Positions 11,013 through 20,403 of a stretch of DNA of 64,000 nucleotides are shown in pieces. The number at the start of each line of letters is the position of its first letter. The first letter of the stretch is position 1. The position numbers and the translations under genes are program-made. The notes beneath the pieces were generated by a model. That model worked only from the letters and a program-made list of their open reading frames with translations. It had not been told where the DNA came from and did no database searches. Source of the stretch: Apostichopus japonicus (Eukaryota > Echinodermata > Holothuroidea > Aspidochirotida > Stichopodidae); contig NC_092572.1 of assembly GCF_037975245.1 (NCBI RefSeq), forward strand, positions 18,251,989 to 18,315,988. Direction: 5' to 3'.

Positions 11013-13955
11013 TTGACCATATGAGTATACCTTATTCATTTTTTGAAGTGAATAAAGCACAATATTAGAAGGCCATTTGTGTTCAGTCATATAAAATTGG
11101 GCAAGGAAGCACTAAGCCTTTTTGGTTAATATACAAAAAAGTTGTATACAAACGTTTACCTGAATTAAGATCCATAGAGCTGTCCTTGATCCCAAATATG
11201 TTACTTCCAACGACAGTGCATCTCACCGATAGTTTTGAACCACAAGTATCCATCGAGACCTCCTTGTAAGCAATAGTATCAAACGTATCAGTATCTGTAT
11301 TATGCCTGACGGTAACATTGTAGAGGTCTTTGTTTTCAGTGATTAAGCTGACGTTTACTTGAGGTCGAGCACCAAGGACACTGCAAGACACATTGTGGTT
11401 GGTCTTAGCGTCAGAGCTACAGTAGCAGGAATCACAGAGGGAAACCACCAGACATTCTTGTCGAGGTTTATCTGCGACGAAAAATAACAAATAGTTACTT
11501 AAAGCCTCATTATGCATCAATTATATAATACAAATCGCAGTTATTTGTACGACGCTTTAGTGACCACAATTGTTGGAGAAACCCGAAAGGGATTATGGAA
11601 TACAACTTACACGTTGAGTGGCTTCCAATTGAACATTTTAACTCAAATTTGGATTCTACAATGATCAACACAAACTAACTGTTCCTTAACTTTGGAATAT
11701 TGTTTGTTAACATCGTGTAGCAAAATAATCATACCATCATAACAATGAACGTTTTCGCAAAATGTTTGATAAGCAACATATTACCTACAAATATGAAAAG
11801 AAATGTTACTATATCTGCCTATGGAGCGTCCGACTATTTCTGTTGGACTGTTGTGTACCCAAATACTGGATTTTTTGTGTGATTTTTCCCTGCAATGACT
11901 CTGCAATTTTGGCACAAAAAAAAGCATTTTGGTAATTTAGTGCTTCATTTATTATCAAGAGAACCAAAGATTGCTTCAACTGTCGAGAAACCATAATGAG
12001 TGTTTCGTTCTATACAAATCATTGAAACTGTAACAGAATTTGAAAACGTACAGCACTATTTCTTCTCGAAGTAAACTTTTATTATATATGCAAGCTCCCT
12101 TGCATGCAGAGGTTCTACTTTCTTCAATAAACTGCCGTTAAAGTAACTGGATATGGAATAAAATGTAGTGTTAAATGAGTTATTATTCAAGGTACGCGTG
12201 ACAATCCACTTTTGAATATTTTAATATTTGTCATTGTACGTGTTTTTTTTTCATAAGACAAGGTGCGATTTATAAACCATTACTTTCATTCAGGTAAAAA
12301 CACTTACTTGAAATTTCTAAGCGAACAATAGCTTCTTCGAATGTTGCATCTTTGTTAACAATGACGACCTTGTATAAACCACAGCGCTCTTCCACTACGT
12401 CTTTGATCAACAAAGCTCCTGTCTCAGAAATGTCATAGTTTCCTTCTCCGGCTTCTAGGATTACTTTCCGCTTGTTTTCAATTTTTACAAGGGGACTGTC
12501 AAACGACGTTTTCTCACTGTACCAGTATACATTACTGACAAATCTTAGCTGACAATCAATAACGACATCTTGGCCAATTGTGGCATACTCCTTCTCATTG
12601 CAATGTAGGCCATGAACTGATAAAAAAAACCGCATATTTTGCAAATAGCTGTTATAGCATGATAGCTTCTTATGATATAATTGGTTTAAGAAGACATGTC
12701 AACGCCTAAAGCCAAGTGTCATCATACAATAGCAGCCTTCTTCGATACAGAAAAAAAGCCTTCGAGAGAATGTGGCAATAGGAGTTACTACTCAAAACCA
12801 CAAAATATCACTTCCCGGCCAAATTAACCAAATGGATTGCCAGATTCGCATCGAATCATCAAATTGGTTTATCACTCTACTCACTACTACAACTCATCAC
12901 CGGTACACCCCAAGGAAGCATCACCAACCCCATCATATGCATCCTGTACGTCGGAGACACCCCTCAGCCAGACAACTTCTGCATCAAAAGTTAACAATAT
13001 GCTGATGGAATGGGCCAGCCACAACCAGACCACCGAATGCACAACTGGTGCAATAACTGGAGAATGGAACTCAACCCAACCAAGTCACAGATTCTCTACA
13101 TCGCCAAACACAACGGATTAAGGAAGCAACCACATATTGAAATTGGTGGAAGTCAAAGTCATTTGAGCTCAAGATAGATTAAAGCTAGAAAACCTTGTAA
13201 ACACTTCACCTCAAATATTAAACCTTGGATGAACTCATGAATGGTATGTTCATCAAATATCTGAGGTCAAATATTGTTTCCGTTCAACAAAGCTTAATAA
13301 CCCTGCACACTAGGTAATTCAGATACTGAAACTAATTATGTGGTAAGTACAAGAACCCTATTACAATTGAAGTTCAAAGTTCATTTGCTGTCAACATAGG
13401 TCTGAAAAATGTGTAAACACGACACCAAGTAAAGCTTGAATAATGTTGAGACCTCATATGTAAGTCCATACTATATGGGTACAACAACACTTTCACTTTT
13501 TGTGGTCAAAGTTTATGTTAAATTGACAAATCTCAGTCTAAACACCTGTTTTCCAGGATAACACGTAACTTGGATGCACCTTATACTTGTCTCATATGGA
13601 TACACCCTCTTACGAACAAGAACCTTAGGTGGAGTTACATCGAAGTTTTCATGTCAAATTTAGCGAGAAAACACTATGAGGGGGGTGGGAGGGGTGGGGG
13701 AGTGGATGTCTTCTGTTATAAGCAATATATATTATACACACTCATGTACACAGTATTGTAAATCTTGTTTATTAATAAATGATTTTTGATTGGATTAATG
13801 CTTGATGCATTATAAAAACAACTTTTTCATTTGCTAACGAAATATACATATATTGAATTCTAATACATAACTAAGTTGAACAATGCTCATTTAATCTCAC
13901 CTAAACCTAGTATCAGTGATACCTCTAGAGACAAAATAATCGTTGTTATTTCCAT
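826..13955 (-). CDS. Ig-Ig-TM-NACHT membrane receptor gene, copy A (10 coding exons)
   Basis: Predicted single-pass membrane receptor with an intracellular STAND NTPase. Exons in transcript order: 13901-13955, 12308-12616, 11160-11471, 10479-10643, 10203-10240, 8158-8203, 6212-7848, 2162-2343, 1812-1876, 826-854. Every junction has an AG acceptor and GT donor, and phases run 1,1,1,1,0,1,0,2,1, giving one open frame of about 945 codons. Order of parts: signal peptide about 1-19, Ig1 about 20-121, Ig2 about 122-225, membrane helix about 254-278, linker, NACHT exon from about 309 with Walker A near 384-389, unclassified tail. By analogy with NLRs it should act as an ATP-driven switch; a sensing role for the Ig domains is inference. 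The array neighbours are copies B and C. The assembly is from splice signals only and lacks transcript proof. An extra 5' noncoding exon and further 3' exons are possible. Confidence 0.75.
1812..1876 (-). CDS. Copy A exon 9: 65-nt exon
   Basis: Phase 2 to 1, acceptor ctttttag, donor CAA|GTAAGT, reading [19 protein letters not shown]. Length and splice sites match copies B (30089-30153) and C (60092-60156). No function can be assigned. Confidence 0.55.
2162..2343 (-). CDS. Copy A exon 8: conserved C-terminal segment
   Basis: A 182-nt exon in phase 0 to 2. Key stretches are [23 protein letters not shown] and [18 protein letters not shown] recognise no family. All three array copies keep it open with identical length (30442-30623, 60387-60568), which supports coding. 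It lies about 3.9 kb from the NACHT exon because retroelements fill intron 7. Confidence 0.65.
2655..3180 (+). mobile_element. Penelope-like element fragment: GIY-YIG end
   Basis: A 5'-truncated piece whose left edge is where copies A, B and C stop aligning. It contains a cysteine motif ([16 protein letters not shown]) followed by a GIY-YIG-type endonuclease region ([32 protein letters not shown]). This Cys-linker plus GIY-YIG module is typical of Penelope-like retroelements. The frame degenerates after about 3020. Confidence 0.7.
3190..4560 (+). mobile_element. Penelope-like element fragment: RT remnant plus GIY-YIG module
   Basis: Frameshifted reverse transcriptase pieces ([10 protein letters not shown]-like start, [41 protein letters not shown]) are followed by [10 protein letters not shown] and the cysteine motif [16 protein letters not shown], then a decayed GIY-YIG. 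An internal deletion removes the palm core before the [11 protein letters not shown] region. It ends near a (TA)n tract at about 4579. Dead element inside intron 7 of copy A. Confidence 0.75.
4579..4611. repeat. (TA)n microsatellite at PLE junction
   Basis: An uninterrupted TA run separates the two opposed Penelope-like fragments. Confidence 0.9.
4745..6022 (-). mobile_element. Penelope-like element fragment: RT with YIDD core, 5' truncated
   Basis: Read on the minus strand, RT motifs appear in order: [27 protein letters not shown], the [15 protein letters not shown] box, [16 protein letters not shown] (catalytic aspartates), then SSCHPRHC and [13 protein letters not shown]-like thumb motifs. 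Frameshifts near 5760, 5611 and 5200 break it. No GIY-YIG follows. It faces the plus-strand fragment tail to tail. Its 5' truncation at 6022 coincides with the point where alignment to copy B resumes. Confidence 0.8.
6212..7848 (-). CDS. Copy A exon 7: NACHT NTPase module
   Basis: One 1637-nt exon (phase 1 in, 0 out) carries the whole NACHT core. Visible motifs: Walker [15 protein letters not shown], Walker [12 protein letters not shown], sensor-type [16 protein letters not shown] (GxP-like helical part) and the winged-helix signature [16 protein letters not shown] conserved region continues through [19 protein letters not shown] to [18 protein letters not shown]. Motif order and spacing match NLR-family STAND ATPases. 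No CARD, death or pyrin domain precedes it and no LRR array follows in the exon. Acceptor gtttcaag, donor AAT|GTAAGT. Paralogue at 32678-34317. Confidence 0.9.
8158..8203 (-). CDS. Copy A exon 6: 46-nt micro-exon
   Basis: Bounded by acceptor cgtccacag and donor AAG|GTAATT. It reads [15 protein letters not shown], moving phase 0 to 1, and joins directly to G-EMEKLIKH of the NACHT exon. The sequence, length and splice sites are conserved in copy B (34627-34672). Confidence 0.6.
8558..8842. repeat. Tandem repeat, unit about 18 bp
   Basis: About 15 degenerate units of the form ACTATATTGATATTGCAC in the intron between exons 6 and 5 of copy A. Copy B has a shorter array at 35085-35275, so the repeat predates the duplication and changed in length. 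Confidence 0.85.
9433..9720 (-). other. Unclassified open frame in intron, copy A only
   Basis: Open for 95 codons ([36 protein letters not shown]). The copy B counterpart near 35990-36230 is alignable but disrupted by indels. Splice signals at its ends are weak, and it is not needed for the receptor frame. It may be a repeat fragment or an optional exon. Confidence 0.25.
10203..10240 (-). CDS. Copy A exon 5: 38-nt micro-exon
   Basis: Bounded by acceptor tttgtggtag and donor CAG|GTAAAT. It reads [13 protein letters not shown] and moves the phase from 1 to 0. It is required together with exon 6 (38+46=84 nt) to bring the membrane exon into frame with the NACHT exon. The phase arithmetic is the main support. 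The copy B counterpart is 39 nt, which breaks the frame. Confidence 0.6.
10479..10643 (-). CDS. Copy A exon 4: stalk and membrane helix
   Basis: A phase 1-1 exon of 165 nt. About 28 mostly polar, acidic residues (juxtamembrane stalk, including [17 protein letters not shown]) are followed by an uninterrupted 25-residue hydrophobic segment, [13 protein letters not shown] through VIVCVTVC, then KK. Positive residues directly after the helix predict an N-out/C-in topology. That places the Ig domains outside and the NACHT inside. Copy B carries a stop codon in this exon. Confidence 0.75.
10864..11009. repeat. (TA)n microsatellite
   Basis: Long interrupted TA run in the intron between exons 4 and 3 of copy A. 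Copy B has an equivalent array at 37397-37461. Confidence 0.95.
11160..11471 (-). CDS. Copy A exon 3: second Ig-like domain, cysteine-rich N edge
   Basis: A phase 1-1 exon of 312 nt. It starts with a cysteine-rich segment ([15 protein letters not shown]). A C2-like core follows with [13 protein letters not shown] and [11 protein letters not shown] as the paired cysteine strands and no core tryptophan. N-glycosylation motifs NVS and NVT are present. The same Trp-less second domain occurs in the divergent Ig gene at 16783-17052, which suggests common ancestry. Acceptor is cgtcgcag; donor is CAG|GTAAAC. Confidence 0.75.
12308..12616 (-). CDS. Copy A exon 2: first Ig-like domain
   Basis: A phase 1-1 exon of 309 nt, the usual exon form of an Ig domain. 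Visible landmarks are DVVIDC (strand B), VYWYS (strand C tryptophan), [12 protein letters not shown] and the turn [11 protein letters not shown]. The canonical strand-F cysteine of Y-x-C is replaced (YKV). Extra cysteines lie at GLHC and ERC, so the disulphide pairing must differ from a standard V domain. Acceptor tttatcag and donor CAA|GTAAGT are both good. Copy B keeps the domain open at 38432-38740. Confidence 0.75.
12695..13140 (+). mobile_element. Non-LTR retrotransposon RT fragment (copy A)
   Basis: The plus strand encodes frameshifted [16 protein letters not shown] (motif A, catalytic D), [21 protein letters not shown] (motif B), YADGMGQ (decayed YADD) and [16 protein letters not shown]. 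The pattern resembles Jockey/I-type LINEs; the clade is uncertain. It is antisense in intron 1 of the receptor. The same insertion lies at 38808-39245 in copy B. Confidence 0.8.
13901..13955 (-). CDS. Copy A exon 1: start codon and signal peptide
   Basis: The ATG at 13955-13953 opens 18 codons reading [18 protein letters not shown], then a strong donor AG|GTGAGA in phase 1. The hydrophobic stretch with a short polar start fits a signal peptide, continuing into VHGLHC in exon 2. The identical layout is kept in copy B at 39994-40048. One acidic residue inside the hydrophobic run is atypical. Acceptor-like AGs upstream (for example near 13990) leave room for a spliced 5' leader. Confidence 0.6.
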
Positions 13956-14158
13956 CCTTGCTTCTTTCATTGATGGCTATCAGTATGAGACTGAAATGAA
14001 AAAGATATAGCATCGCCCGTAATATATCGCTGCAAGATACACATGTTTGTCTTTATTTCATTTTTTTCAGTAATTAGTTATGAAGAATTTGATGGTAACA
14101 AAATAGTTTGATACAAACATTTCATGGAATGTTTTAATATTCACTACAAAAAAATATT

Positions 14159-14160
<2 letters not shown>

Positions 14161-14209
<49 letters not shown>

Positions 14210-14237
14210 AGATATATATATATATTTATATATATAT

Positions 14238-14296
<59 letters not shown>
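14161..14296. repeat. (TA)n microsatellite upstream of copy A
   Basis: TA array with TTTATA and GATATA interruptions, about 200 bp upstream of the copy A start codon. Copy B has no comparable array there. Confidence 0.95.
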
Positions 14297-14299
14297 CTG

Positions 14300-15900
14300 G
14301 GTACATCCCAGGTAATATAAACACGATCGACCGCAAAAACATCAAGTTTTAATTCTTTCGTCCTTATTATTTCTATTTAATTCTTGTTTAATGTAGACTT
14401 CCAATAACCCTCAATTAAGTGTTATAACACCATTGATGTTGAAGGGAAACGGAACTCCAGTTTCCTTGTAGATTGGAGAGAATGACGTGAAAACAATGCA
14501 GATACATAAGCCTACAATAAGTCGTCGGCCATTTTGTATCGTTGACAGTAACATGATGACAATCGGTAACTGCAACTCGTACCTTAAGTTATAACATTTT
14601 AGGAAACAAGAATAACCAGACTTTTCGAAATTTGAGTCATATGAACCCAATCGATTATATCATTATATCAATTCTAATAAATATGACGTGAATTATGATG
14701 AAAACAAGAAAATATTATTCGAGACTGCTGCTTACCTAAAAAATACCAGCCGTGATAGTGTGACACGTATGCAAAAGTTATGCGATAGGTAATGCTAATA
14801 CTTACATCGTCTATTACTACTAACGACACTAAATTTACCACCTTAGTTGGTTAAAAAGGTCGTTCGACTTAACTCTATTTGTTTTATTCTGAACAAATGA
14901 TTACCTTTGAATATTAAATATAGATCTTATGGGATCGGTGTTCAGAGGTTTGTTTGTTGTTTTGCAATGATCAGATTAATCATTGGCCTACATCTCAAAA
15001 TTACACGAGGTGTTAGGAAACGTGCCTTTTCTGTTTGTCCTCTTAAATAAGATTTTTTCTCCTTTTCACTCTGTTAAAAGAATAACTGGTACACGATACA
15101 AAGTAACGACCGATTAAATGTCAAACTTAACCATCCTAACTTTTAAAGAATGGACAAAAGTTTAGATTATTTTCATCTGCACATGTGGAAACGTTTTCGC
15201 ATTTGCTATCTTGCACTAATCGGTGATCTTTAGATAAAGGGTGCAATGTTTGAAAATAAAACACAAAGTGCATCAAACGATATGGTATTGAATGGTAGCT
15301 GGAGTTGAACGTATTGTGCAATGTTTAATTCGGCAAACGGAGGAACAAATTTCCATATGTTTGGTTTCGTGACTTTTGGTAGCAAAAGACAAAATGCTTT
15401 AAAACATTTATACCGTTCCTATATATATTAATCTTCTGGACTCAAGTAACAAGATACAAGTGATCTGTCCACCTTTATGTCCATTTACGTATACTCATTC
15501 ATGTTGAGAGATGACAGAGCCGCGATGTAGTTTCGGATTGCTGTACCACGTTATGACGTCATGTCATCATTCTGGTAGTCACATATACGTCTAAAGTATC
15601 CGAAAATGTTGAAACAGCCGAATATAAAAATTTAGAAAAAAAACATGTGCAAAATCGATACGAAAGTTTCACGAGATTATGAAAGAAATGAGAAACACGT
15701 TTATGAAAAATAAAATCTAGTCAGGTTAACTATAAACCGACCAACTAATTTGTAGATCACCTGATATTCTACATTATTGACAAGTATAATGCAGACTCGT
15801 TACTTTCCTTTTTGATTCAGTTAAAGGAAGCATGTCATTGATTCACTGTCATGTCATTTAGTCATTGGCAGGACAACTGAGGAAGACAAACATCGCTTCA
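14300..15900. other. Intergenic stretch between divergent receptor and Ig genes
   Basis: No coding exon identified. 14300-14820 aligns with 40500-41033 and 14822-15230 aligns with 48297-48712, so these belong to the duplicated unit. A strong donor-like site on the minus strand (GAT|GTAAGT, about 14811) could close a 5' leader exon of copy A. Confidence 0.4.
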
Positions 15901-15913
15901 GCAGCATTACAGC

Positions 15914-17691
15914 ATGGAGTATGTGGCTACGCTTCTAATTCTCATCTTGTGTCACGTATATAAAGGTAAGTGTTTACTAGCTTTATATTAAGTAATTCTA
16001 TGTATTTGAAATAAGTGAAATAAATTCAATTTATTGCCACCTATTCAACAATTTGTACATTTTTGTTTGCTTAATAGGTTACGTTTCAGCGACTAGTCCG
16101 GTATTATGTTTCAAAACCGGTAATGTTTCCGAGGAAATTATTTCATGCGATGCACAACCTGGAGATGATGTGTGTATTGTTTGTCATTTGAACATATCAA
16201 ATAAGTTAGTCACATGGTCGAGAAATGGAAATTATATTTACGCTGGTGGGAACAAACTTCATGAAGAAGCAACGATACTTCAAAACACGTGCGATCCCGT
16301 GTTATCATCGATTCAGTTAAGGAATATTTCACTCCATCAATTCAACGATGTATATGAATGTCTCAGTGGCAATGAATTGGTAAAGGCATACATCCTGAAG
16401 ATACCCAGTAAGATTCTATTTTGCTACTACTATAATTATTTATTCTGTTCCAATGGACTTTGCATATGTAATTTACACTCAATGATCAATGTTACTTTTC
16501 TCTTTAACCGAAAAAAAATCATCTGTAAACTGTTTACTAAACATGTCTTGTTTTAGCTTCTAAGCTTGTCAATGTGATTATGTAGTGATGAAACGCAGCC
16601 AACGTCTTGCAATTAAAATAAAATCCAGGTATACACTATGCTGTAGCGATGAATAATATTTTTCATAATTACATCGAGATTCTCATTTTCAAGTTATCAT
16701 TAGTTTCAGTTTACTTCTTGTCTTCAAAGGTGACCTTATGTCATTTAGAATGTTTGTTTGTTTTTTTCATTTTTATACCAAGCTTATCCATCTTTGTCCA
16801 TTGAGAATAATGTAAGCAATGAGTTGGACGAGGAAATAACATCACTGATGTGCAGAGCAGATAACGTTTTGGCGCCTGTAACCTTATCTTTTTTGGTAAA
16901 TGAACAGAAGGAAAGTGACGAACTATTCAGTGAAACGAATGATCACAGTGTAACATCTACATTCAGCTTCAACCAGTATGTAAACGCCACAGTGAAATGT
17001 CAAGTAAACGGTTCTTATATCAAACCTGCAAGTTTGACTTACACAACCTCAGGTAAGAAGTTTCCTTATTTAAACACTTCTAATACAAAACTGAAGACGA
17101 AGCCAAAAAAATATTGTTGAATTACTTTAAACTTTACAACCAACTCACAAAATGCTCGTTAAACAACATTTTAACAAATTTTATATATACTTTTGAAGAA
17201 AAAGTCACCCAGGAAAGAACCTGGGCACGAAAACCAAACTACCAAACGACTGATCCGCTCTCAGCCCCAGTCCCCTTGCATCGGGACTGTGACTGTGTGA
17301 TCATCGTCAGGTGTGTATCACCATTCCCTAAGGGAACAGATACTACACATGATCTTAGCCAAAAGGCCGAGAAGCGAACAAATTTTATATATATGCGTAG
17401 TAAAATATGAGAATTCTGAAGAAAACATGTAAAGTTGCGAAATTGCAGAACCACTTTGAATACTGTATTGAAACATTTAACACCACATTGAACTGATACG
17501 TGTTACGCTCTTTTCATTCAATTGAACCAATAAGTACTTATAGTAGTGAGTTTCCAATATGATCTAAATGTAGACATAGGTCTTATTCTTGGTTATGAAT
17601 ATATTTTAAGCTTGCAGTTTCAGCAGTTTCAGGAAACTTTCAGCTTATGACAGTCATAGCAGTTTTTGTCCCTATACCGAGTATGCTATAA
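15914..17691 (+). CDS. Two-Ig secreted or GPI-anchored protein (4 exons)
   Basis: Exons 15914-15965, 16078-16407, 16783-17052 and 17618-17691, all joined in phase 1, give 241 residues. Exon 1 encodes the signal peptide MEYVATLLILILCHVYK. Exon 2 is a canonical V-like Ig domain: VCIVCHL, VTWSRNG and DVYECLSG. Exon 3 is a Trp-less second Ig (SLMCRAD ... TVKCQVNG). Exon 4 adds VSAVSGNFQ and a hydrophobic tail LMTVIAVFVPIPSML, then TAA. No basic residues follow, so this is either a GPI signal or a degenerate membrane end (inference). It lies head to head with receptor copy A, about 2 kb away. Architecture and phases mirror the receptor ectodomain, suggesting paralogy and possibly a soluble or anchored partner. 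Confidence 0.65.
17190..17376 (-). mobile_element. U2 snRNA-headed retroposon with 17-bp TSD
   Basis: On the minus strand it begins CGCTTCTCGGCCTTTTGGC and continues TAAGATCATGTGTAGTATC-TGTTC. This matches about the first 46 nt of U2 snRNA, including the GTAGTA branch-site pairing sequence, and then departs from U2. The body has two strong hairpins (CAGTCCC/GGGACTG and CCCAGG/CCTGGG). Perfect 17-bp direct repeats AACAAATTTTATATATA flank it at 17173-17189 and 17377-17393, and the 3' end is short and A-rich. This is a retroposed element rather than a U2 gene. It resembles SINEU-type snRNA-headed SINEs in principle. Confidence 0.8.
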
Positions 17692-17760
17692 TAGCAGCTT
17701 TCTTCATCTACGAGTACTGTAAGTACATCATTTTATTTCAAACTTCATGTATGTATGTAT

Positions 17761-17764
<4 letters not shown>

Positions 17765-17831
<67 letters not shown>
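17765..17831. repeat. (TA)n microsatellite
   Basis: TA array just downstream of the two-Ig gene. Confidence 0.95.
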
Positions 17832-17836
<5 letters not shown>

Positions 17837-20403
17837 GAAGTTTGTATAACACCGTTTACTATTCCATGATATGTGTAGCAGGAAGTAGTTAAGGTATGTC
17901 CCTTCTCTTACCTTGATTTCATTTTTACAATATCTTAGCTAGGATCGTCCATGAATTATTTATCTCTGATTTTATTGATCTCATTTTACCGAAGGTATAG
18001 CATAATGTTTGTGTGTTGGAACACAACAATAGATTGCCGACCAAAAATTCCCAACAATTCTTGAAAAGGTATCAACGCTCTTTGAAACGTTAAATTGGTA
18101 AGTCAATACCTGCATGTAAGCACTTCAAGTCATGGTTCTCCGAAATTGCAATACTTACTGAAACGTCAAGATATGCATACCAAACTGTTAACTAACTTTA
18201 TATCTACTTTATTTCTCATTCTGTAGGAAGACCAAGTTCTAACATGCAGAGAATCAGACTGCTACACGTCTTTGAATACATCGTAAATTAGCCGAGGTGA
18301 TTTATGTTTCACTTAGCTGAGGGATATTATTCAATGGTTTAGAAGTAGGAAGAAATGAAATAATTAAGTACTTTGAAAAGTAATGATTTGTTTATTTCGT
18401 AAACATTCAAGTGTTTAATTACCACTGTAAACATGATTGAAAATTCTACTACAGGTTTAATAAGGGCAACTCAATCCACAACGAATATAATTATAGACAT
18501 TAATAGTCGTATTTAAATATTGCATGGGATGATAAGTTTGTTATTTATATAGTATCATCGCCTTCCCGGTATCCAAAGCCAGATTGATTAATGTAAATAA
18601 TTTTACCAGCCGGAATCAACTGCTAACTGAGCTGTAGAGGAAAAAGAAATTATTTCATTTATAGTACACATATGATTTACCAAATCTTTACAGTCATTAA
18701 ATATTAGGACAATCATGACGTATAAACAGCAACACAGATTGATGCTTTTTAGATAAACTTCGTATTACTGCATATTGTACAAAACGCATTTTTCATTTTC
18801 TATCTTACTATCCAAAAATAATGAGAGATGACTAGGTTTCTCCTGTGTTTAACTTAAGAAGTAATTGCACGAGAACAACATAGCCTAATTGCATTATGTG
18901 TGCTTTCCTTTCAATCATAACTTTCATAGCTTTTCTAAGAGATAACTTTCGGTTGCTTTGCTTCACATTGGAGCGAATTGACTTTCAAGAAAGAAATATT
19001 ATTATTGTGTCGCTATCATTATAGTGAAAGAAATAGTATGTGTATTACATAGAAAAGAATATAATGTTTCTCAAGATTTAATTAACGAAATCACTAAAAT
19101 ATTTCTTACTGCCGCGACCTAAAAAGTCATTAATTAACAATGAACAAACTTTTCAGTTGACCTAATATTAAGCTTTGTAATTCATGCAACCTTATTTAAA
19201 TAATAAAACATATACATTAACGTGGGAGTTAAAGTTAGATTTTAAATAACACTCTTAAGGGACTCATCTGGTTTAGGAAATCGATGAGTTTTAGTTCGTC
19301 TTTGGCAGTGACATTTATTATTAATCATTGTTTAGGCAAACATTTCTCTTCCATTTCCTTTCATTGACTATACAGAGTGATGTAATTATACGTGACTCGG
19401 GGTTTTGAAAACGATTATATTTATCACACTGTATCTTAAGCAAGAAACATTGGAACATGAACAAGAAATACATAAGACACTCGGCGGATAACTACTTAGT
19501 AATCAGGTGTTAGCCATGAAACAAAATAATACTTGACACTAAATTTGACAATGTCATCAAGATTACGACAATCCACGAACTGTTAGCATGGTGTTCCATA
19601 TAAATATAGATATATACATCCTTTTTGACATATATTATATATTCGAAACAATGATGTGTAGATTTATTTAAGTAAATAAAACATTTTTTTTTCTTGATAA
19701 GGATTAATATCAGCCATCTTAAAAAAAATTGAAGTGGAACACAATGTTAAATAAATCATACAATTTGTAACATTTCGTTATTTGAGATAAAACGTCTCAT
19801 TCTGTCATCTCCATACACCTATAACAGTAAATTTAATAACCATTATGTGAAAAACATCTCTATCATGCCTTAGCATTCTATCTTGAAAGAGAAACATGAC
19901 ACTCATGTCATTCATGTCATTCACATTTGACGTATTGCTAAGTATTCTTTTCTTTACACTTCTAAATACAGCCATAAGATATTTGCTAGTGCAGGTTAGC
20001 AGTTCCCGCTGGTGATGTGTACAAGGAAAGAACTTTGAAGGTATTTAACAATATAACAAAGTGTTGTAGATACACAGGTATGCCTGTATGTATGTTTGAT
20101 CACTCTTTTATTACAATGTATATGAGTAGTTCAATGGTTGCACTTTGTCCCTAAGTATGCACTGTTTGATATTGAAGTATATTCATATTAGTTTCAGTTT
20201 ATAGATTACATTGACCTGTAAAAATTGTTATCGCGATCTCAAGGTCTTGTCAGGTATAAAGGTCTTTGCTTAAAGTATCTCCCTGAATGAAATGAACTTA
20301 GATTTTTAACTGTGAATCACGTGTTTCTTCGAAATTGGTTATGTCTCAAATATGTATCTTTTTATTTAGATATGACTGGTATGCACCAAGGTTTTAAGAT
20401 AAT
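17832..20403. other. Gene-free stretch absent from unit 2
   Basis: No coding exon, RNA gene or transposon end recognised. It is part of the 15.23-20.40 kb interval missing from the second unit. A splice pair (TACT|GTAAGT near 17719, CTGTAG near 18225) could form a spliced 3' UTR of the two-Ig gene. Confidence 0.4.

Noticed and set aside
17190-17376. A functional U2 snRNA gene
   Set aside because: Only the first about 46 nt match U2; the Sm-site region and 3' domain do not. Flanking 17-bp direct repeats show it was retroposed.
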